Assembly (NCBI RefSeq): GCF_900108565.1
Contig: NZ_LT629971.1
Location: 3,410,001 to 3,474,000 of the forward strand
Direction: 5' to 3'
Source: Mycolicibacterium rutilum
GTDB lineage: Bacteria > Actinomycetota > Actinomycetes > Mycobacteriales > Mycobacteriaceae
DNA: 64,000 nucleotides
The translations under genes and the position numbers were made by a program. Of this stretch, positions 42,353 to 51,679 are shown one piece after another (position 1 is the stretch's first letter; the number at the start of each line of letters is the position of its first letter). The notes below the pieces were generated by a model. It did not search any database and was not told the DNA's origin. It was given only the letters and a program-made list of their open reading frames with translations.

Positions 42353-42437
42353 CCGACACACCGGATAACCGCGCGGGAGAGCAGCCAGTTCTTCAGATGC
42401 GGGCCTTGTGTCAAACGGTCGGGGAAGGACCGCAGTG

Positions 42438-42938
42438 ATGAAGATTCGGAATGCCGTTACGAAGAGCGTCTGGGCAATCGTGATCGCCGGAGCGCTGGCC
42501 ATCGTGCCGATGGTGCTGGGGTCGTCGCTGGCGACCGCCGACGCGGACTCGGTGAACTGGGACGCCATCGCCCAGTGCGAGTCGGGTGGCAACTGGGCGA
42601 CCAACAGCGGTAACGGCCACTACGGCGGCCTGCAGTTCAAGCCGGCCACCTGGTCGGCCAATGGCGGTGTCGGCAACCCGGCGACCGCGTCGCGCGCCGA
42701 GCAGATCCGCGTCGCCGAGAACGTGCTGCGCACCCAGGGCCTGAAGGCCTGGCCGAAGTGCGGACCGCGCGGGGCCACCCCCGCCGTGTGGACCACCCCG
42801 TCGGCGCCGGCCAAGACGCCTGCCGCGGCGACCGGCTGCGCGGCCATGCCGTCCAGCGGCCTGTTCGGCTTCGTGAACCCGCGTCAGATGTGCTCGGCGC
42901 TGCTCAATCCGATCGGCGCGCTCACCGGCGCACGCTGA
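42438..42938 (+). CDS. Resuscitation-promoting factor with C-terminal extension (RpfC/RpfE-like)
   Basis: 166 aa. A signal peptide (about 1-36, ending in ATADADS) precedes the Rpf domain (VNWDAIAQCESGGNW, HYGGLQFKPATW, AWPKCGPRG, about residues 37-113). A Pro/Thr/Ala linker and a short C-terminal module with two cysteines (TGCAAMP and RQMCSAL), probably a disulfide, follow. The start at 42438 is 8 nt after GGAAGGA; the GTG one codon earlier is also possible. It appears to be a tandem paralogue of the gene upstream, with its own terminator-separated promoter. The 3' end overlaps the convergent VOC gene by 17 bp. Confidence 0.9.
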   Translation: MKIRNAVTKSVWAIVIAGALAIVPMVLGSSLATADADSVNWDAIAQCESGGNWATNSGNGHYGGLQFKPATWSANGGVGNPATASRAEQIRVAENVLRTQGLKAWPKCGPRGATPAVWTTPSAPAKTPAAATGCAAMPSSGLFGFVNPRQMCSALLNPIGALTGAR

Positions 42939-43491
42939 ACGCGTTGCCCTGCGGGTCGACGCGGGTGCCGATGTCCGACCGCACGCTCCACTCCCATCGG
43001 TTGGGCGCCGCCCGCTCGTCATCGACCCGGACGAACTTCCAGATGAGGTCGTCCCAGCCGGCTGGGTGATGAAGCCAGCGTGGCGTGCCGTCGGGCCCGG
43101 GCCGGACCTCGGCCCCCACCACCGCCGCCCACCAGGCGGCCAGCTCCTCCGGTCGGTCGCTGTCGGTGCACACCGCGAACATGCGGGCCGGCGCCGCGGC
43201 AGCGCCGGGTCGCGGGGCGGGGAAGGCGCAGAACTCGTTGTCCTCGATGTCGGCGAGCGTTGTCCACCCGCTGTGCTCGGCGAGCACCCGGGCGCCCAGG
43301 TCAAGCAGCCGGGTGACGTCGTCGACGTAGAGGTCCGGGTGCACCCGGTTCTTCACCGTCTTGGGCGCCCGCTGCGGCCGGAACGTCAGCAGCCGGCGTC
43401 GGTCATCGCTGCCCAGCGCCGCGTCCCAGAACGCGGCCAGCGCCTGCGCGTCGACCGCATCGACCACGAGCGGGCCCAGCGCCACACTCAT
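42922..43491 (-). CDS. VOC-superfamily (glyoxalase-like) protein
   Basis: 189 aa with two beta-alpha-beta-beta-beta modules (residues about 5-90 and 100-185). The first begins LVVDAVDAQALAAFWDAAL and the second MFAVCTDSDRPEELAAWWAAVVGA, the Glyoxalase_6-like pattern. The metal ligands cannot be assigned reliably. The ATG overlaps the monooxygenase stop (ATGA), so the two are translated together. It is the last gene of an HxlR-thioesterase-monooxygenase-VOC cassette. Confidence 0.8.
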   Translation of the reverse strand: MSVALGPLVVDAVDAQALAAFWDAALGSDDRRRLLTFRPQRAPKTVKNRVHPDLYVDDVTRLLDLGARVLAEHSGWTTLADIEDNEFCAFPAPRPGAAAAPARMFAVCTDSDRPEELAAWWAAVVGAEVRPGPDGTPRWLHHPAGWDDLIWKFVRVDDERAAPNRWEWSVRSDIGTRVDPQGNAFSVRR

Positions 43492-44654
43492 CCGGCGCGC
43501 AGCTCGCGGTCGGTCGGCGGCCGATACGCCGAGCGTGCTGCCACCGAGGCCAGGTGACGGGTCAGCAGTGTCTCGGGTCCCAGCACCGTCGCCCTGCTGG
43601 CCAAGGTGCTCAGCAGCGGTGGCAGGTTCACCACGCGGCCGATCGTCCGGGACTCGCGGACCAACCCGTCCACCCTCGGCCTGCGGAACGCCGCGAAGCG
43701 TGCGAACGCCGTCGCCAGGTCGTCGGCGCCGTCGACGAACCGGGCCAGGATCGCGGCGTCCTCGAGGCCCTGGCATCCGCCCTGTCCGAGGTGTGGGCGC
43801 ATCGGGTGGGCGGCGTCGCCGACCAGCACGATCGGGCCCCTCGACCACTGACGCGCCGGATCGCGGTCGTAGAGATCGTTGCGCAGCACCGCGTCGGGAT
43901 CCGTGGAGGCCAGGATCTCGGGAACCGGCTCGACCCATGACGCGAACCGCGTCTTCAAGTGGGCCAGCTCGCCCTGCGGGCACGTCGACCCCTCGGGCAC
44001 GCGTTCGGTGGCGAACCAGTAGGTGTGCTCGGCGCCGAGCGGCACCAGGCCGAACTCGACGGCGGGTCCGAACACCTCGCCCGCGACGCGCTCGTCGACC
44101 CGGCAGTGGGCCACCCCGCGCCACGCCGTGTAGCCCACATACCGGTTGTGCAGCGGTCCGTTGAGGTGGCGGGCCACTGTCGAATGGGTGCCGTCGGCGC
44201 CGACGACGGCGTCGGGCGCAAGAACGGTCCCGTCGGCGAGCGTCACCCGCACACCGTCGCCGGTGAGCGCGAGCGCCTCCGCCGATACGCCGTTACGTAC
44301 GGTGCCGTCGGCGAGCGCGCCGGCCAGGATCGCGGTCAGCGCCGAGCGTCGGATGATCACCAGCGGTTCGCCGAGCGCTTTGACCATCCGCTCGGGCGCC
44401 GGTCTGCGCAGCCAGCTGCCGTCCCGCCAGCGGGCCGCGCCCGCGGTGACCCGGCCACCCGCGGCGCGCACCGGGTCGCCGAGGCCGATGTCGTCGAGCG
44501 CCGCCAACGCGTTGGGCCAGATGCTGATCCCGGCACCCGACGACGTGTCGGTGCGCTCCTCGAGGAGCGTGACGTCGTGTCCCCGCTGCTGCAGCGCGAC
44601 GGCGCTCGCCAGTCCGGCGATGCCCGCGCCGATCACCAGGATCTGCTTCGGCAT
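43488..44654 (-). CDS. FAD-dependent aromatic-type monooxygenase
   Basis: A 388-aa flavoprotein of the p-hydroxybenzoate hydroxylase/salicylate hydroxylase group. The FAD motif VIGAGIAGLASAVALQQRG is at residues 6-24, the middle DG motif is VVGADGTHSTVAR, and the second FAD motif GDAAHPMRPHLGQGG is near 290. It would use NAD(P)H and O2 to hydroxylate an unknown, probably aromatic, substrate. It lies 33 bp downstream of the thioesterase gene and overlaps the VOC gene. Confidence 0.88.
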   Translation of the reverse strand: MPKQILVIGAGIAGLASAVALQQRGHDVTLLEERTDTSSGAGISIWPNALAALDDIGLGDPVRAAGGRVTAGAARWRDGSWLRRPAPERMVKALGEPLVIIRRSALTAILAGALADGTVRNGVSAEALALTGDGVRVTLADGTVLAPDAVVGADGTHSTVARHLNGPLHNRYVGYTAWRGVAHCRVDERVAGEVFGPAVEFGLVPLGAEHTYWFATERVPEGSTCPQGELAHLKTRFASWVEPVPEILASTDPDAVLRNDLYDRDPARQWSRGPIVLVGDAAHPMRPHLGQGGCQGLEDAAILARFVDGADDLATAFARFAAFRRPRVDGLVRESRTIGRVVNLPPLLSTLASRATVLGPETLLTRHLASVAARSAYRPPTDRELRAG

Positions 44655-44687
44655 CCGTCGAAACTAGCGCGTCGACGGCGGCCGGGA

Positions 44688-45218
44688 TCAGAGGTCGAAG
44701 ATCAACAGCGTGCTGCTCGCGGTGGCCACCACCGCACCCGAGGCGTCGGTCACCACGCCCTCGGCGAAGCCGATCCTCGAACCCGACTTCACGACCGTTC
44801 CGGTCGCGGTGAGCGGCCCGGAGTCGAGCCGGACCGCTTTGAGGTAGTTCACCTTGATCTCCACCGACGTGTAGCCCTTGCCCTGCGGCAGCGTGCTGTG
44901 CACCGCGCAGCCGGTCACCGAGTCCAGCAGAGTGCAGATCAATCCGCCGTGGATCGCGCCGATCGGGTTGTACGCGGATTCGTCGGTGGTGCAGGTGAAT
45001 TCGACGCGGCCGGGTTCGACGTCGACGATGTCGAACTGCATCAGCCCGCCGATCGGCGCCGGCGGGAGTTCCCCGGTGGCCATCGCCCGTAGGTAATCGA
45101 TGCCCGCCATGCTCAGCCCCTTGGCCGTGGCGGGGCCGGGGGAGTGCCAGGTCACCACGCGGGAGCGCTGCGGACCCCAGTCCTCGCGGTCGGTGGGCGT
45201 CGTCATCTCGAGGGTCAT
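44688..45218 (-). CDS. PaaI-type acyl-CoA thioesterase
   Basis: A 176-aa hot-dog fold protein with the PaaI-like signature NPIGAIHGGLICTLLDSVTG near residues 85-104 and VEIKVNYLKAV. This class hydrolyses aromatic or short acyl-CoA thioesters. The N-terminal 50 residues are an extension. The start at 45218 is supported by AAGGAG and by the ATGA overlap with the HxlR stop. Its position directly behind the regulator suggests shared induction with the monooxygenase. Confidence 0.86.
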   Translation of the reverse strand: MTLEMTTPTDREDWGPQRSRVVTWHSPGPATAKGLSMAGIDYLRAMATGELPPAPIGGLMQFDIVDVEPGRVEFTCTTDESAYNPIGAIHGGLICTLLDSVTGCAVHSTLPQGKGYTSVEIKVNYLKAVRLDSGPLTATGTVVKSGSRIGFAEGVVTDASGAVVATASSTLLIFDL

Positions 45219-45613
45219 CGGTTCTCCTTGGCTCGGGCGGACTCGCTCAGCGGCGGATATCGGCGCGGACGGTCGGGGTCGGTCGGTGACACGGCGTGCA
45301 CCTCGCCCCACGTCAGCAGCGCTTGCAGGACGGGGACCAACGCGCGGCCCGAGTCGGACAAACCGTACGCGTGGCGCGGCGGGTTGTCCTGATACGGCGT
45401 CCGGACGACGACGCCGGCCGCCTCCAGTGCCTTCAGGCGGGCAGCGATGCGGTCGCGCGGCGCCCCGGTTCCACGCACGATGTCACCGAAATGCGTGGCG
45501 CCGAGAGCGATTTCGCGTACCACGAGCAGCGCCCAGCGCTCGCCCACCAACTCCAGGGCCGCCGCGATCGGACACGGGCGGCCCGGCAACGTCGCCAACG
45601 GCACCGCGGTCAT
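45215..45613 (-). CDS. HxlR-family winged-helix transcriptional regulator
   Basis: 132 aa. The HxlR signature CPIAAALELVGERWALLVVREI is at residues 14-35 with the usual conserved Cys14, followed by the recognition helix region GAPRDRIAARLKALEAAGVV and the wing DNPPRHAYGLSDSGRAL. HxlR proteins often sense aldehydes, quinones or disulfide stress through that Cys. It is first in the leftward cassette and divergent from a peptidase gene; a perfect palindrome in the 75-bp gap is a likely operator. Confidence 0.9.
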   Translation of the reverse strand: MTAVPLATLPGRPCPIAAALELVGERWALLVVREIALGATHFGDIVRGTGAPRDRIAARLKALEAAGVVVRTPYQDNPPRHAYGLSDSGRALVPVLQALLTWGEVHAVSPTDPDRPRRYPPLSESARAKENR

Positions 45614-45635
45614 GACACCGAGCCTGCCAGAAGTC

Positions 45636-45652
45636 AGTTTGAAATTCAAACT
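45636..45652. promoter_or_regulatory. Perfect palindrome in the HxlR/peptidase gap, probable operator
   Basis: AGTTTGAA-A-TTCAAACT: 8-bp perfect half sites around one base, AT-rich within very GC-rich DNA. It lies 22 nt before the HxlR start and 36 nt before the divergent peptidase start, so a bound dimer would control both promoters. Confidence 0.6.
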
Positions 45653-45688
45653 CACTCGGAGATCGGCGCCGTGTGTTACCAACAGGGC

Positions 45689-47689
45689 ATGACCGCCGCG
45701 AACTCCTCGCCGTTCCACGATCTTGACGAGTACCTCGCGCTCCCGCGCGTCTCGGGGCTGGCGCTCTCGCCGGACGGCGGCCGCCTGGTGACCACCGTCG
45801 CCGAACTCAACGACAAGCGAACCGAATACGTCACCGCGATCTGGGAGCTCGACCCGGCCGGCGAGCAGCCAGCGCGCCGGTTGACGCGGGGCGCGAAGGG
45901 CGAATCGACGCCCGCCTTCACCGCCGACGGCGACCTGCTGTTCGTCGCCGTGCGGCCCACCCCCGACGACGACAAGCCGCCCGCGGCGCTGTGGCGGCTG
46001 CCGGCCGCGGGCGGTGAGGCGGCGGCCGCCTTGACGCTCGCCGGCGGGGTCGAGGCGGTGCGGACGGCCCGTGACGCCGACGTCGCCGTGGTGCGGTCGT
46101 CGCTGCTGCCGTCGGCACGTGACCTCGACGACGACCGTCGCCTGCGGGATCTGCGTAAGGACAACAAGATCACCGCGATCCTGCACACCGGCTACCCGAT
46201 CCGGTACTGGGACTCCGACCTCGGCCCGGCAGAACCGCATCTGCTCGGAATGGACCTGGCAGACGACGGCGCCGACGTACGCGACCTCACCGCGGCTCCC
46301 GGCGGTGCGCTGCGCGAATCGGACTTCGACGTCAGCGCCGACGGACGGTTCGCGGTGACCACGTGGCAGCGTCCGGCACCGGGCGCGTCGCGGCACTCGG
46401 TGCTTATGCGCATCGACCTCGACACCGGTGACCGCACCGTGCTCGTCGAGGAACCCGACGCCGATGTGTGGGGCCCGGCGATCGCCCCGGACGGCTCGGG
46501 CGTCGTCTACATCCGCGAGACGTTCTCCACTCCGCAGATCGCTCCGCGAATGACGCTGGGCTACTTGCGTTTCGGCGAGGAGCCGATGGTGCTCGCCGAC
46601 GGGTGGGACAGGTGGCCGGCGTCGGCGGCGTGGCTGCGCGACGGGTCGGCGGTGATCGTGACCGCCGACCAGGACGGCCGGCGCCCGGTGTTCCGGGTCG
46701 ATCTCGCCGACGGTGCGGTGACCCAGCTGACGTTCGACGACCACTGCTACACCGACGTCCTCACTGCGCCGGACGGGGTGCTGTTCGCGCTGCGCAGCTC
46801 GTATGCGGCGCCGCCGCACCCGGTGCGCGTCGACCCCGACGGCACGGTCGCCGAACTGCCGTGTGCGCCGCTGCCGTCGCTGCCCGGCACGCTCACCCAC
46901 CTCGAGGCCACCGCCGGCGACGGCACCCGGGTGCGGTCGTGGCTGGTGCTGCCGGACGGCGACGGCGAAGCACCGCTGCTGTTGTGGATCCACGGTGGCC
47001 CGCTGAGCAGTTGGAACGTGTGGTCGTGGCGGTGGAATCCGTGGCTGCTCGCGGCGCGCGGCTACGCGGTGTTGCTCCCGGATCCGGGCCTGTCCACCGG
47101 CTACGGCCAGCAGTTCATCGAGCGCGGCTGGGGCGCCTGGGGCGGCGCACCGTTCACCGATCTGATGGCCGCGACCGACGCGGCGTGCGCGCATCCGCGC
47201 GTCGACGCGAGCCGGACCGCGGCGATGGGCGGATCCTTCGGCGGCTACATGGCCAACTGGGTGGCCGGCCACACCGACCGCTTCGATGCCATCGTCACCC
47301 ACGCCAGCCTGTGGGCGCTCGACCAGTTCGGCGCCACCACCGACTCGTCGTACTACTGGTTGCGCGAGATGACTCGCGAGATGGCGCAAGCGAATTCGCC
47401 GCACCACCATGTGCACGAGATCCGCACGCCGATGCTGGTGATCCACGGCGACAAGGACTATCGGGTGCCGATCGGGGAGGCGCTGCGGCTGTGGTACGAG
47501 CTGCTGACCCACTCGGCGCTGCCCGCCGACGACCAAGGGCGAAGCCCGCACCAGTTCCTGTACTTCCCGTCGGAGAACCACTGGGTGCTCACCCCGCAGC
47601 ACGCCAAACTCTGGTACCAGGTGGTGACCGCGTTCCTGGCCAGGCACGTGCTCGAAGAGGACGTCGAGGTGCCCGAGACGCTCGGGTAG
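45689..47689 (+). CDS. Prolyl oligopeptidase-like serine peptidase (S9C)
   Basis: A 666-aa cytoplasmic peptidase. An N-terminal beta-propeller (residues about 10-400, with WD-like blades such as LALSPDGGRLVTTV) gates the catalytic alpha/beta hydrolase domain. The triad is visible: Ser516 in GGSFGGYM, Asp588 in HGDKDYRVP and His631 in SENHWV. The PIHGGP-like oxyanion motif reads LWIHGGPLSSWN. It cleaves short peptides or acyl-peptides. It is divergent from HxlR and followed 10 bp later by the Rv2449c-like gene. Confidence 0.9.
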   Translation: MTAANSSPFHDLDEYLALPRVSGLALSPDGGRLVTTVAELNDKRTEYVTAIWELDPAGEQPARRLTRGAKGESTPAFTADGDLLFVAVRPTPDDDKPPAALWRLPAAGGEAAAALTLAGGVEAVRTARDADVAVVRSSLLPSARDLDDDRRLRDLRKDNKITAILHTGYPIRYWDSDLGPAEPHLLGMDLADDGADVRDLTAAPGGALRESDFDVSADGRFAVTTWQRPAPGASRHSVLMRIDLDTGDRTVLVEEPDADVWGPAIAPDGSGVVYIRETFSTPQIAPRMTLGYLRFGEEPMVLADGWDRWPASAAWLRDGSAVIVTADQDGRRPVFRVDLADGAVTQLTFDDHCYTDVLTAPDGVLFALRSSYAAPPHPVRVDPDGTVAELPCAPLPSLPGTLTHLEATAGDGTRVRSWLVLPDGDGEAPLLLWIHGGPLSSWNVWSWRWNPWLLAARGYAVLLPDPGLSTGYGQQFIERGWGAWGGAPFTDLMAATDAACAHPRVDASRTAAMGGSFGGYMANWVAGHTDRFDAIVTHASLWALDQFGATTDSSYYWLREMTREMAQANSPHHHVHEIRTPMLVIHGDKDYRVPIGEALRLWYELLTHSALPADDQGRSPHQFLYFPSENHWVLTPQHAKLWYQVVTAFLARHVLEEDVEVPETLG

Positions 47690-47699
47690 CGTCGCGGGC

Positions 47700-48956
47700 A
47701 TGAGCGGAGAACAGCGCGAGTTCGACATCGTCCTGTACGGGGCCACCGGTTTCGTCGGGAAACTGACCGCCGAATACCTGGCCAAAGCCGGCGGCGACGC
47801 CCGCATCGCGCTGGCCGGCCGGTCCCCGGACAAGCTGCTCGCCGTCCGAGACAGCCTGGGCGACAAGGCGCAATCGTGGCCGCTGATCACCGCCGACGCC
47901 GCGCAACCGTCGACGTTGAACGCGATGGCCGCTCGCACCCGCGTGGTGGTCACCACGGTCGGGCCCTACGCCCGCTACGGGCTGCCGCTGGTGGCGGCCT
48001 GCGCCGCCGCGGGTACCGACTACGCCGACCTGACCGGCGAGCCCACGTTCATCCGCGACAGCATCGACCAGCACCACAAGCAGGCCGCCGACACCGGCGC
48101 GCGGATCGTGCATTCGTGCGGATTCGACTCCATCCCTTCGGATCTCACCGTCTTCGCGCTGTACCGGCGCGCCGAGCAGGACGGCGAAGGCCAGCTCACC
48201 GACACCAACTACGTGGTGCGTTCGGCCAAGATGGGCGTCTCCGGCGGCACCGCGGCGTCGATGGTGGAGCTCGTGCGCACCGCGGCCACCGACGACGAGG
48301 CGCGCCGACTCCTCGACGACCCGTACGGCCTGAGCCCGGACCGGGCCGCCGAACCGCAGCTGGGCGGCGAACCGGACATGCGGTGGCGCCGTGGCCGCGA
48401 CATCGCCCCCGAACTCGACGGATACTGGGTCGGCCCGTTCGTGATGGCGATGGTCAACACGCGAATAGTCCGGCGCAGCAACGCCTTACTCGACTACGCC
48501 TACGGTCGTCGCCTCGAGTACGCCGAGCAGATGAGCGTCGGCCGGTCGGTGCTGGCACCGGCGCTGTCGGCGCTCTCGGCCGTGGGCAACACCGCGACCG
48601 TGGCGGTGGGCAGTCGGCTGCTGCACCGGGTGCCGAACAAGGTCGTCGAGCGGATCCTGCCCGCACCCGGCACCGGCCCGAGCGAAGACATCCTCGAGAA
48701 CGGGCACTACACCATCGAGACGTACACCTCGACCACCACCGGCGCGAGGTACCGCGCGACGATCGCGCAGAAGGGGGATCCGGGCTACAAGGCGACGTCG
48801 GTGCTGCTCGGCGAGTGCGGCCTGGCGCTGGCCGTCGACCGCGACAAGCTCTCCGAACTGCGCGGCGTGCTCACCCCCGCGGCCGCGATGGGCGATGTCC
48901 TGCTCAGCAGGCTGCCTGCGGCCGGCGTCACACTGGAAACCACCCGCCTCGGGTGA
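47700..48956 (+). CDS. Saccharopine-dehydrogenase-like trans-acting enoyl reductase family protein
   Basis: 418 aa. The N-terminal Rossmann motif YGATGFVGKLTAEYLAKAG (residues 12-30) is followed by AGRSPDKL and VVTTVGPYARYG, then the family CGFDSIPSDL near 140. It is related to mycobacterial trans-acting enoyl reductases such as the one in phenolphthiocerol synthesis (Rv2953, recalled); this locus matches Rv2449c, whose substrate is not established. It may reduce a polyketide or lipid intermediate. It lies directly upstream of valS. Confidence 0.85.
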   Translation: MSGEQREFDIVLYGATGFVGKLTAEYLAKAGGDARIALAGRSPDKLLAVRDSLGDKAQSWPLITADAAQPSTLNAMAARTRVVVTTVGPYARYGLPLVAACAAAGTDYADLTGEPTFIRDSIDQHHKQAADTGARIVHSCGFDSIPSDLTVFALYRRAEQDGEGQLTDTNYVVRSAKMGVSGGTAASMVELVRTAATDDEARRLLDDPYGLSPDRAAEPQLGGEPDMRWRRGRDIAPELDGYWVGPFVMAMVNTRIVRRSNALLDYAYGRRLEYAEQMSVGRSVLAPALSALSAVGNTATVAVGSRLLHRVPNKVVERILPAPGTGPSEDILENGHYTIETYTSTTTGARYRATIAQKGDPGYKATSVLLGECGLALAVDRDKLSELRGVLTPAAAMGDVLLSRLPAAGVTLETTRLG

Positions 48957-48970
48957 GCGCCCCGCCCGGC

Positions 48971-48991
48971 GGCGGGAAGTAACGTCCCGCC
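48971..48991. terminator. Small hairpin upstream of valS
   Basis: GGCGGG-N9-CCCGCC, 15 nt after the preceding stop and 37 nt before valS. It is a possible tractless terminator for the upstream gene. Confidence 0.35.
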
Positions 48992-49027
48992 TGGGGCCCG
49001 CCCGCGCGTCGTTCCTAGAATTGCGGG

Positions 49028-51679
49028 GTGACCGCCAACCCCCAATCCTCTGCTGAAGCCCTGCCCAAGTCCTGGGACCCGAGCGCGGTAGAGAGCGACC
49101 TCTACGAGGGTTGGGTCAAGGCCGGCTACTTCAGCGCCGACCCGACAAGCGCCAAGCCGCCGTATTCGATCGTGCTGCCGCCGCCGAACGTGACCGGCAG
49201 CCTGCACATGGGCCACGCGCTGGACCACACGCTGATGGACGCCCTGACCCGCCGCAAGCGCATGCAGGGCTATGAGGTGTTGTGGCTGCCCGGCATGGAC
49301 CACGCCGGCATCGCCACCCAGACGGTGGTGGAAAAGCAACTCGCCGTCGACGGCAAGACCAAAGAGGACTTCGGCCGCGAACTGTTCATCGACAAGGTCT
49401 GGGACTGGAAACGCGAATCCGGCGGGACGATCGGCGCGCAGATGCGCCGCCTCGGCGACGGTGTGGACTGGAGTCGCGACCGCTTCACCATGGACGACGG
49501 GCTCTCCCGCGCCGTGCGCACGATCTTCAAGCGACTGTTCGACGCCGGGCTGATCTACCAGGCCGAGCGGCTGGTGAACTGGTCGCCGGTGCTGGAGACC
49601 GCGATCTCCGACCTCGAGGTCAAATACGAGGACATCGAGGGCGAGCTGGTGTCGTTCCGGTACGGCTCGCTCTCCGACGACGAACCGCACATCGTGGTCG
49701 CGACCACCCGGGTCGAGACGATGCTCGGCGACACCGCGATCGCCGTGCATCCCGACGACGAGCGGTACCGCCACCTGGTCGGCAGCACGCTGCCGCACCC
49801 GTTCCTCGACCGCGACATCGTGATCGTGGCCGACACCCACGTCGACCCGGAGTTCGGCACCGGCGCGGTGAAGGTCACCCCGGCCCACGACCCGAACGAC
49901 TTCGAGATCGGCCTGCGCCACCAGCTGCCGATGCCGTCGATCATGGACACCAAGGGCCGGATCGCCGACACCGGAACCGAATTCGACGGGCTGGACCGCT
50001 TCGAGGCGCGGGTCAAGGTGCGCGAGGCGCTCGCCGAGCAGGGCCGCGTCGTCGCCGAGAAGCGTCCGTACGTGCACAGCGTCGGGCACTCCGAGCGCAG
50101 CGGCGAACCGATCGAGCCGCGGCTGTCGCTGCAGTGGTGGGTGAAGGTGGAGTCGCTGGCCACGGCCGCCGGCGACGCGGTGCGCAACGGCGACACCGTC
50201 ATTCACCCGCCGAGCCTGGAACCGCGATGGTTCGCCTGGGTCGACAACATGCACGACTGGTGCATTTCGCGGCAGCTGTGGTGGGGGCACCGCATCCCGA
50301 TCTGGCACGGCCCCGACGGACAGACGGTCTGCGTCGCCCCCGACGAGACGCCGCCGGAGGGTTGGGAGCAGGACCCCGACGTACTCGACACCTGGTTCTC
50401 CTCGGCGCTGTGGCCGTTCTCGACCATGGGCTGGCCCGAGCACACCGCTGAACTGGCGAAGTTCTATCCGACCACGGTGCTGGTGACCGGCTACGACATC
50501 CTGTTCTTCTGGGTGGCCCGGATGATGATGTTCGGCACCTTCGTCGGCGACGATCCCGCGATCACCCAGAACGGGGCGCGCGGTGCGCAGGTGCCGTTCG
50601 AGAACGTGTTCCTGCACGGGCTGATCCGCGACGAGTTCGGCCGCAAGATGAGCAAGTCGCGCGGCAACGGCATCGACCCGCTGGACTGGGTGGAGAAGTT
50701 CGGCGCCGACGCGCTGCGGTTCACCCTGGCCCGCGGCGCCAGCCCCGGCGGTGACCTGGCCATCGGCGAGGACCACGCCCGCGCGTCGCGCAACTTCGCC
50801 ACCAAACTGTTCAACGCCACCCGGTTCGCGTTGATGAACGGCGCCGCCCCGGCGCCACTTCCGGACGCCGCGGCGCTCACCGACGCCGACCGGTGGATCC
50901 TCGGACGCATGGAAGAGGTTCGCGCCGAGGTCGATTCGGCGTTCGACGGCTACGAGTTCAGCCGCGCGTGCGAGTCGTTGTACCACTTCGCGTGGGACGA
51001 GTTCTGCGACTGGTACGTCGAGCTGGCCAAGGTGCAGCTGGCCGAGGGTGTGGAGCACACGACCGCCGTCCTGGCGGCCGTCCTCGACACGCTGCTCAAG
51101 CTCCTGCACCCGGTGATGCCGTTCGTCACCGAGGTGCTGTGGAAGGCACTGACCGGCGGCGAGTCGCTGGTGATCGCCGACTGGCCGGCCCCGTCCGGCT
51201 TCGCGGTCGATCCCGTTGCGACACAACGGGTCGCCGACATGCAGAAGCTGATCACCGAGGTCCGCCGGTTCCGCAGCGACCAGGGCCTCAACGACCGCCA
51301 GAAGGTGCCGGCCCGGCTGACCGACATCGATGCCGCGGATCTGCAGGAGCAGGTGCCCGCGGTGCGGTCGCTGGCCTGGCTGACCGGCGACGACGACGGC
51401 TTCGCCCCGACGGCGGCGATCGAGGTGCGCCTGTCGCGCGGCACCGTGACCGTCGAGGTCGACACGTCGGGCACGGTCGACGTGGCCGCCGAGCGGCGCA
51501 GGCTGGAAAAGGACCTGGCCGCCGCCCAGAAGGAATTGTCAAGCACGACAGGCAAACTCGGCAACGAGGCGTTCCTCGCCAAGGCGCCCGCCGACGTCGT
51601 CGACAAGATCCGCGGCCGCCAGCAGCTGGCGCAGGAGGAAGTCGACCGCATCACCGCGAGGCTCGAGACGCTGAAATGA
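49028..51679 (+). CDS. valS: Valyl-tRNA synthetase
   Basis: An 883-aa class I synthetase charging tRNA-Val. The HIGH-type motif is [14 protein letters not shown] near residues 52-65, and KMSKSRGN is near 540. The CP1 editing domain lies at about 170-370 with [17 protein letters not shown], the anticodon-binding domain follows about 610, and a C-terminal coiled coil (about 815-883) is present as usual. GTG start at 49028. It overlaps folC by 4 nt (ATGA), heading the valS-folC-DUF4233-ndk operon. Confidence 0.96.
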   Translation: MTANPQSSAEALPKSWDPSAVESDLYEGWVKAGYFSADPTSAKPPYSIVLPPPNVTGSLHMGHALDHTLMDALTRRKRMQGYEVLWLPGMDHAGIATQTVVEKQLAVDGKTKEDFGRELFIDKVWDWKRESGGTIGAQMRRLGDGVDWSRDRFTMDDGLSRAVRTIFKRLFDAGLIYQAERLVNWSPVLETAISDLEVKYEDIEGELVSFRYGSLSDDEPHIVVATTRVETMLGDTAIAVHPDDERYRHLVGSTLPHPFLDRDIVIVADTHVDPEFGTGAVKVTPAHDPNDFEIGLRHQLPMPSIMDTKGRIADTGTEFDGLDRFEARVKVREALAEQGRVVAEKRPYVHSVGHSERSGEPIEPRLSLQWWVKVESLATAAGDAVRNGDTVIHPPSLEPRWFAWVDNMHDWCISRQLWWGHRIPIWHGPDGQTVCVAPDETPPEGWEQDPDVLDTWFSSALWPFSTMGWPEHTAELAKFYPTTVLVTGYDILFFWVARMMMFGTFVGDDPAITQNGARGAQVPFENVFLHGLIRDEFGRKMSKSRGNGIDPLDWVEKFGADALRFTLARGASPGGDLAIGEDHARASRNFATKLFNATRFALMNGAAPAPLPDAAALTDADRWILGRMEEVRAEVDSAFDGYEFSRACESLYHFAWDEFCDWYVELAKVQLAEGVEHTTAVLAAVLDTLLKLLHPVMPFVTEVLWKALTGGESLVIADWPAPSGFAVDPVATQRVADMQKLITEVRRFRSDQGLNDRQKVPARLTDIDAADLQEQVPAVRSLAWLTGDDDGFAPTAAIEVRLSRGTVTVEVDTSGTVDVAAERRRLEKDLAAAQKELSSTTGKLGNEAFLAKAPADVVDKIRGRQQLAQEEVDRITARLETLK

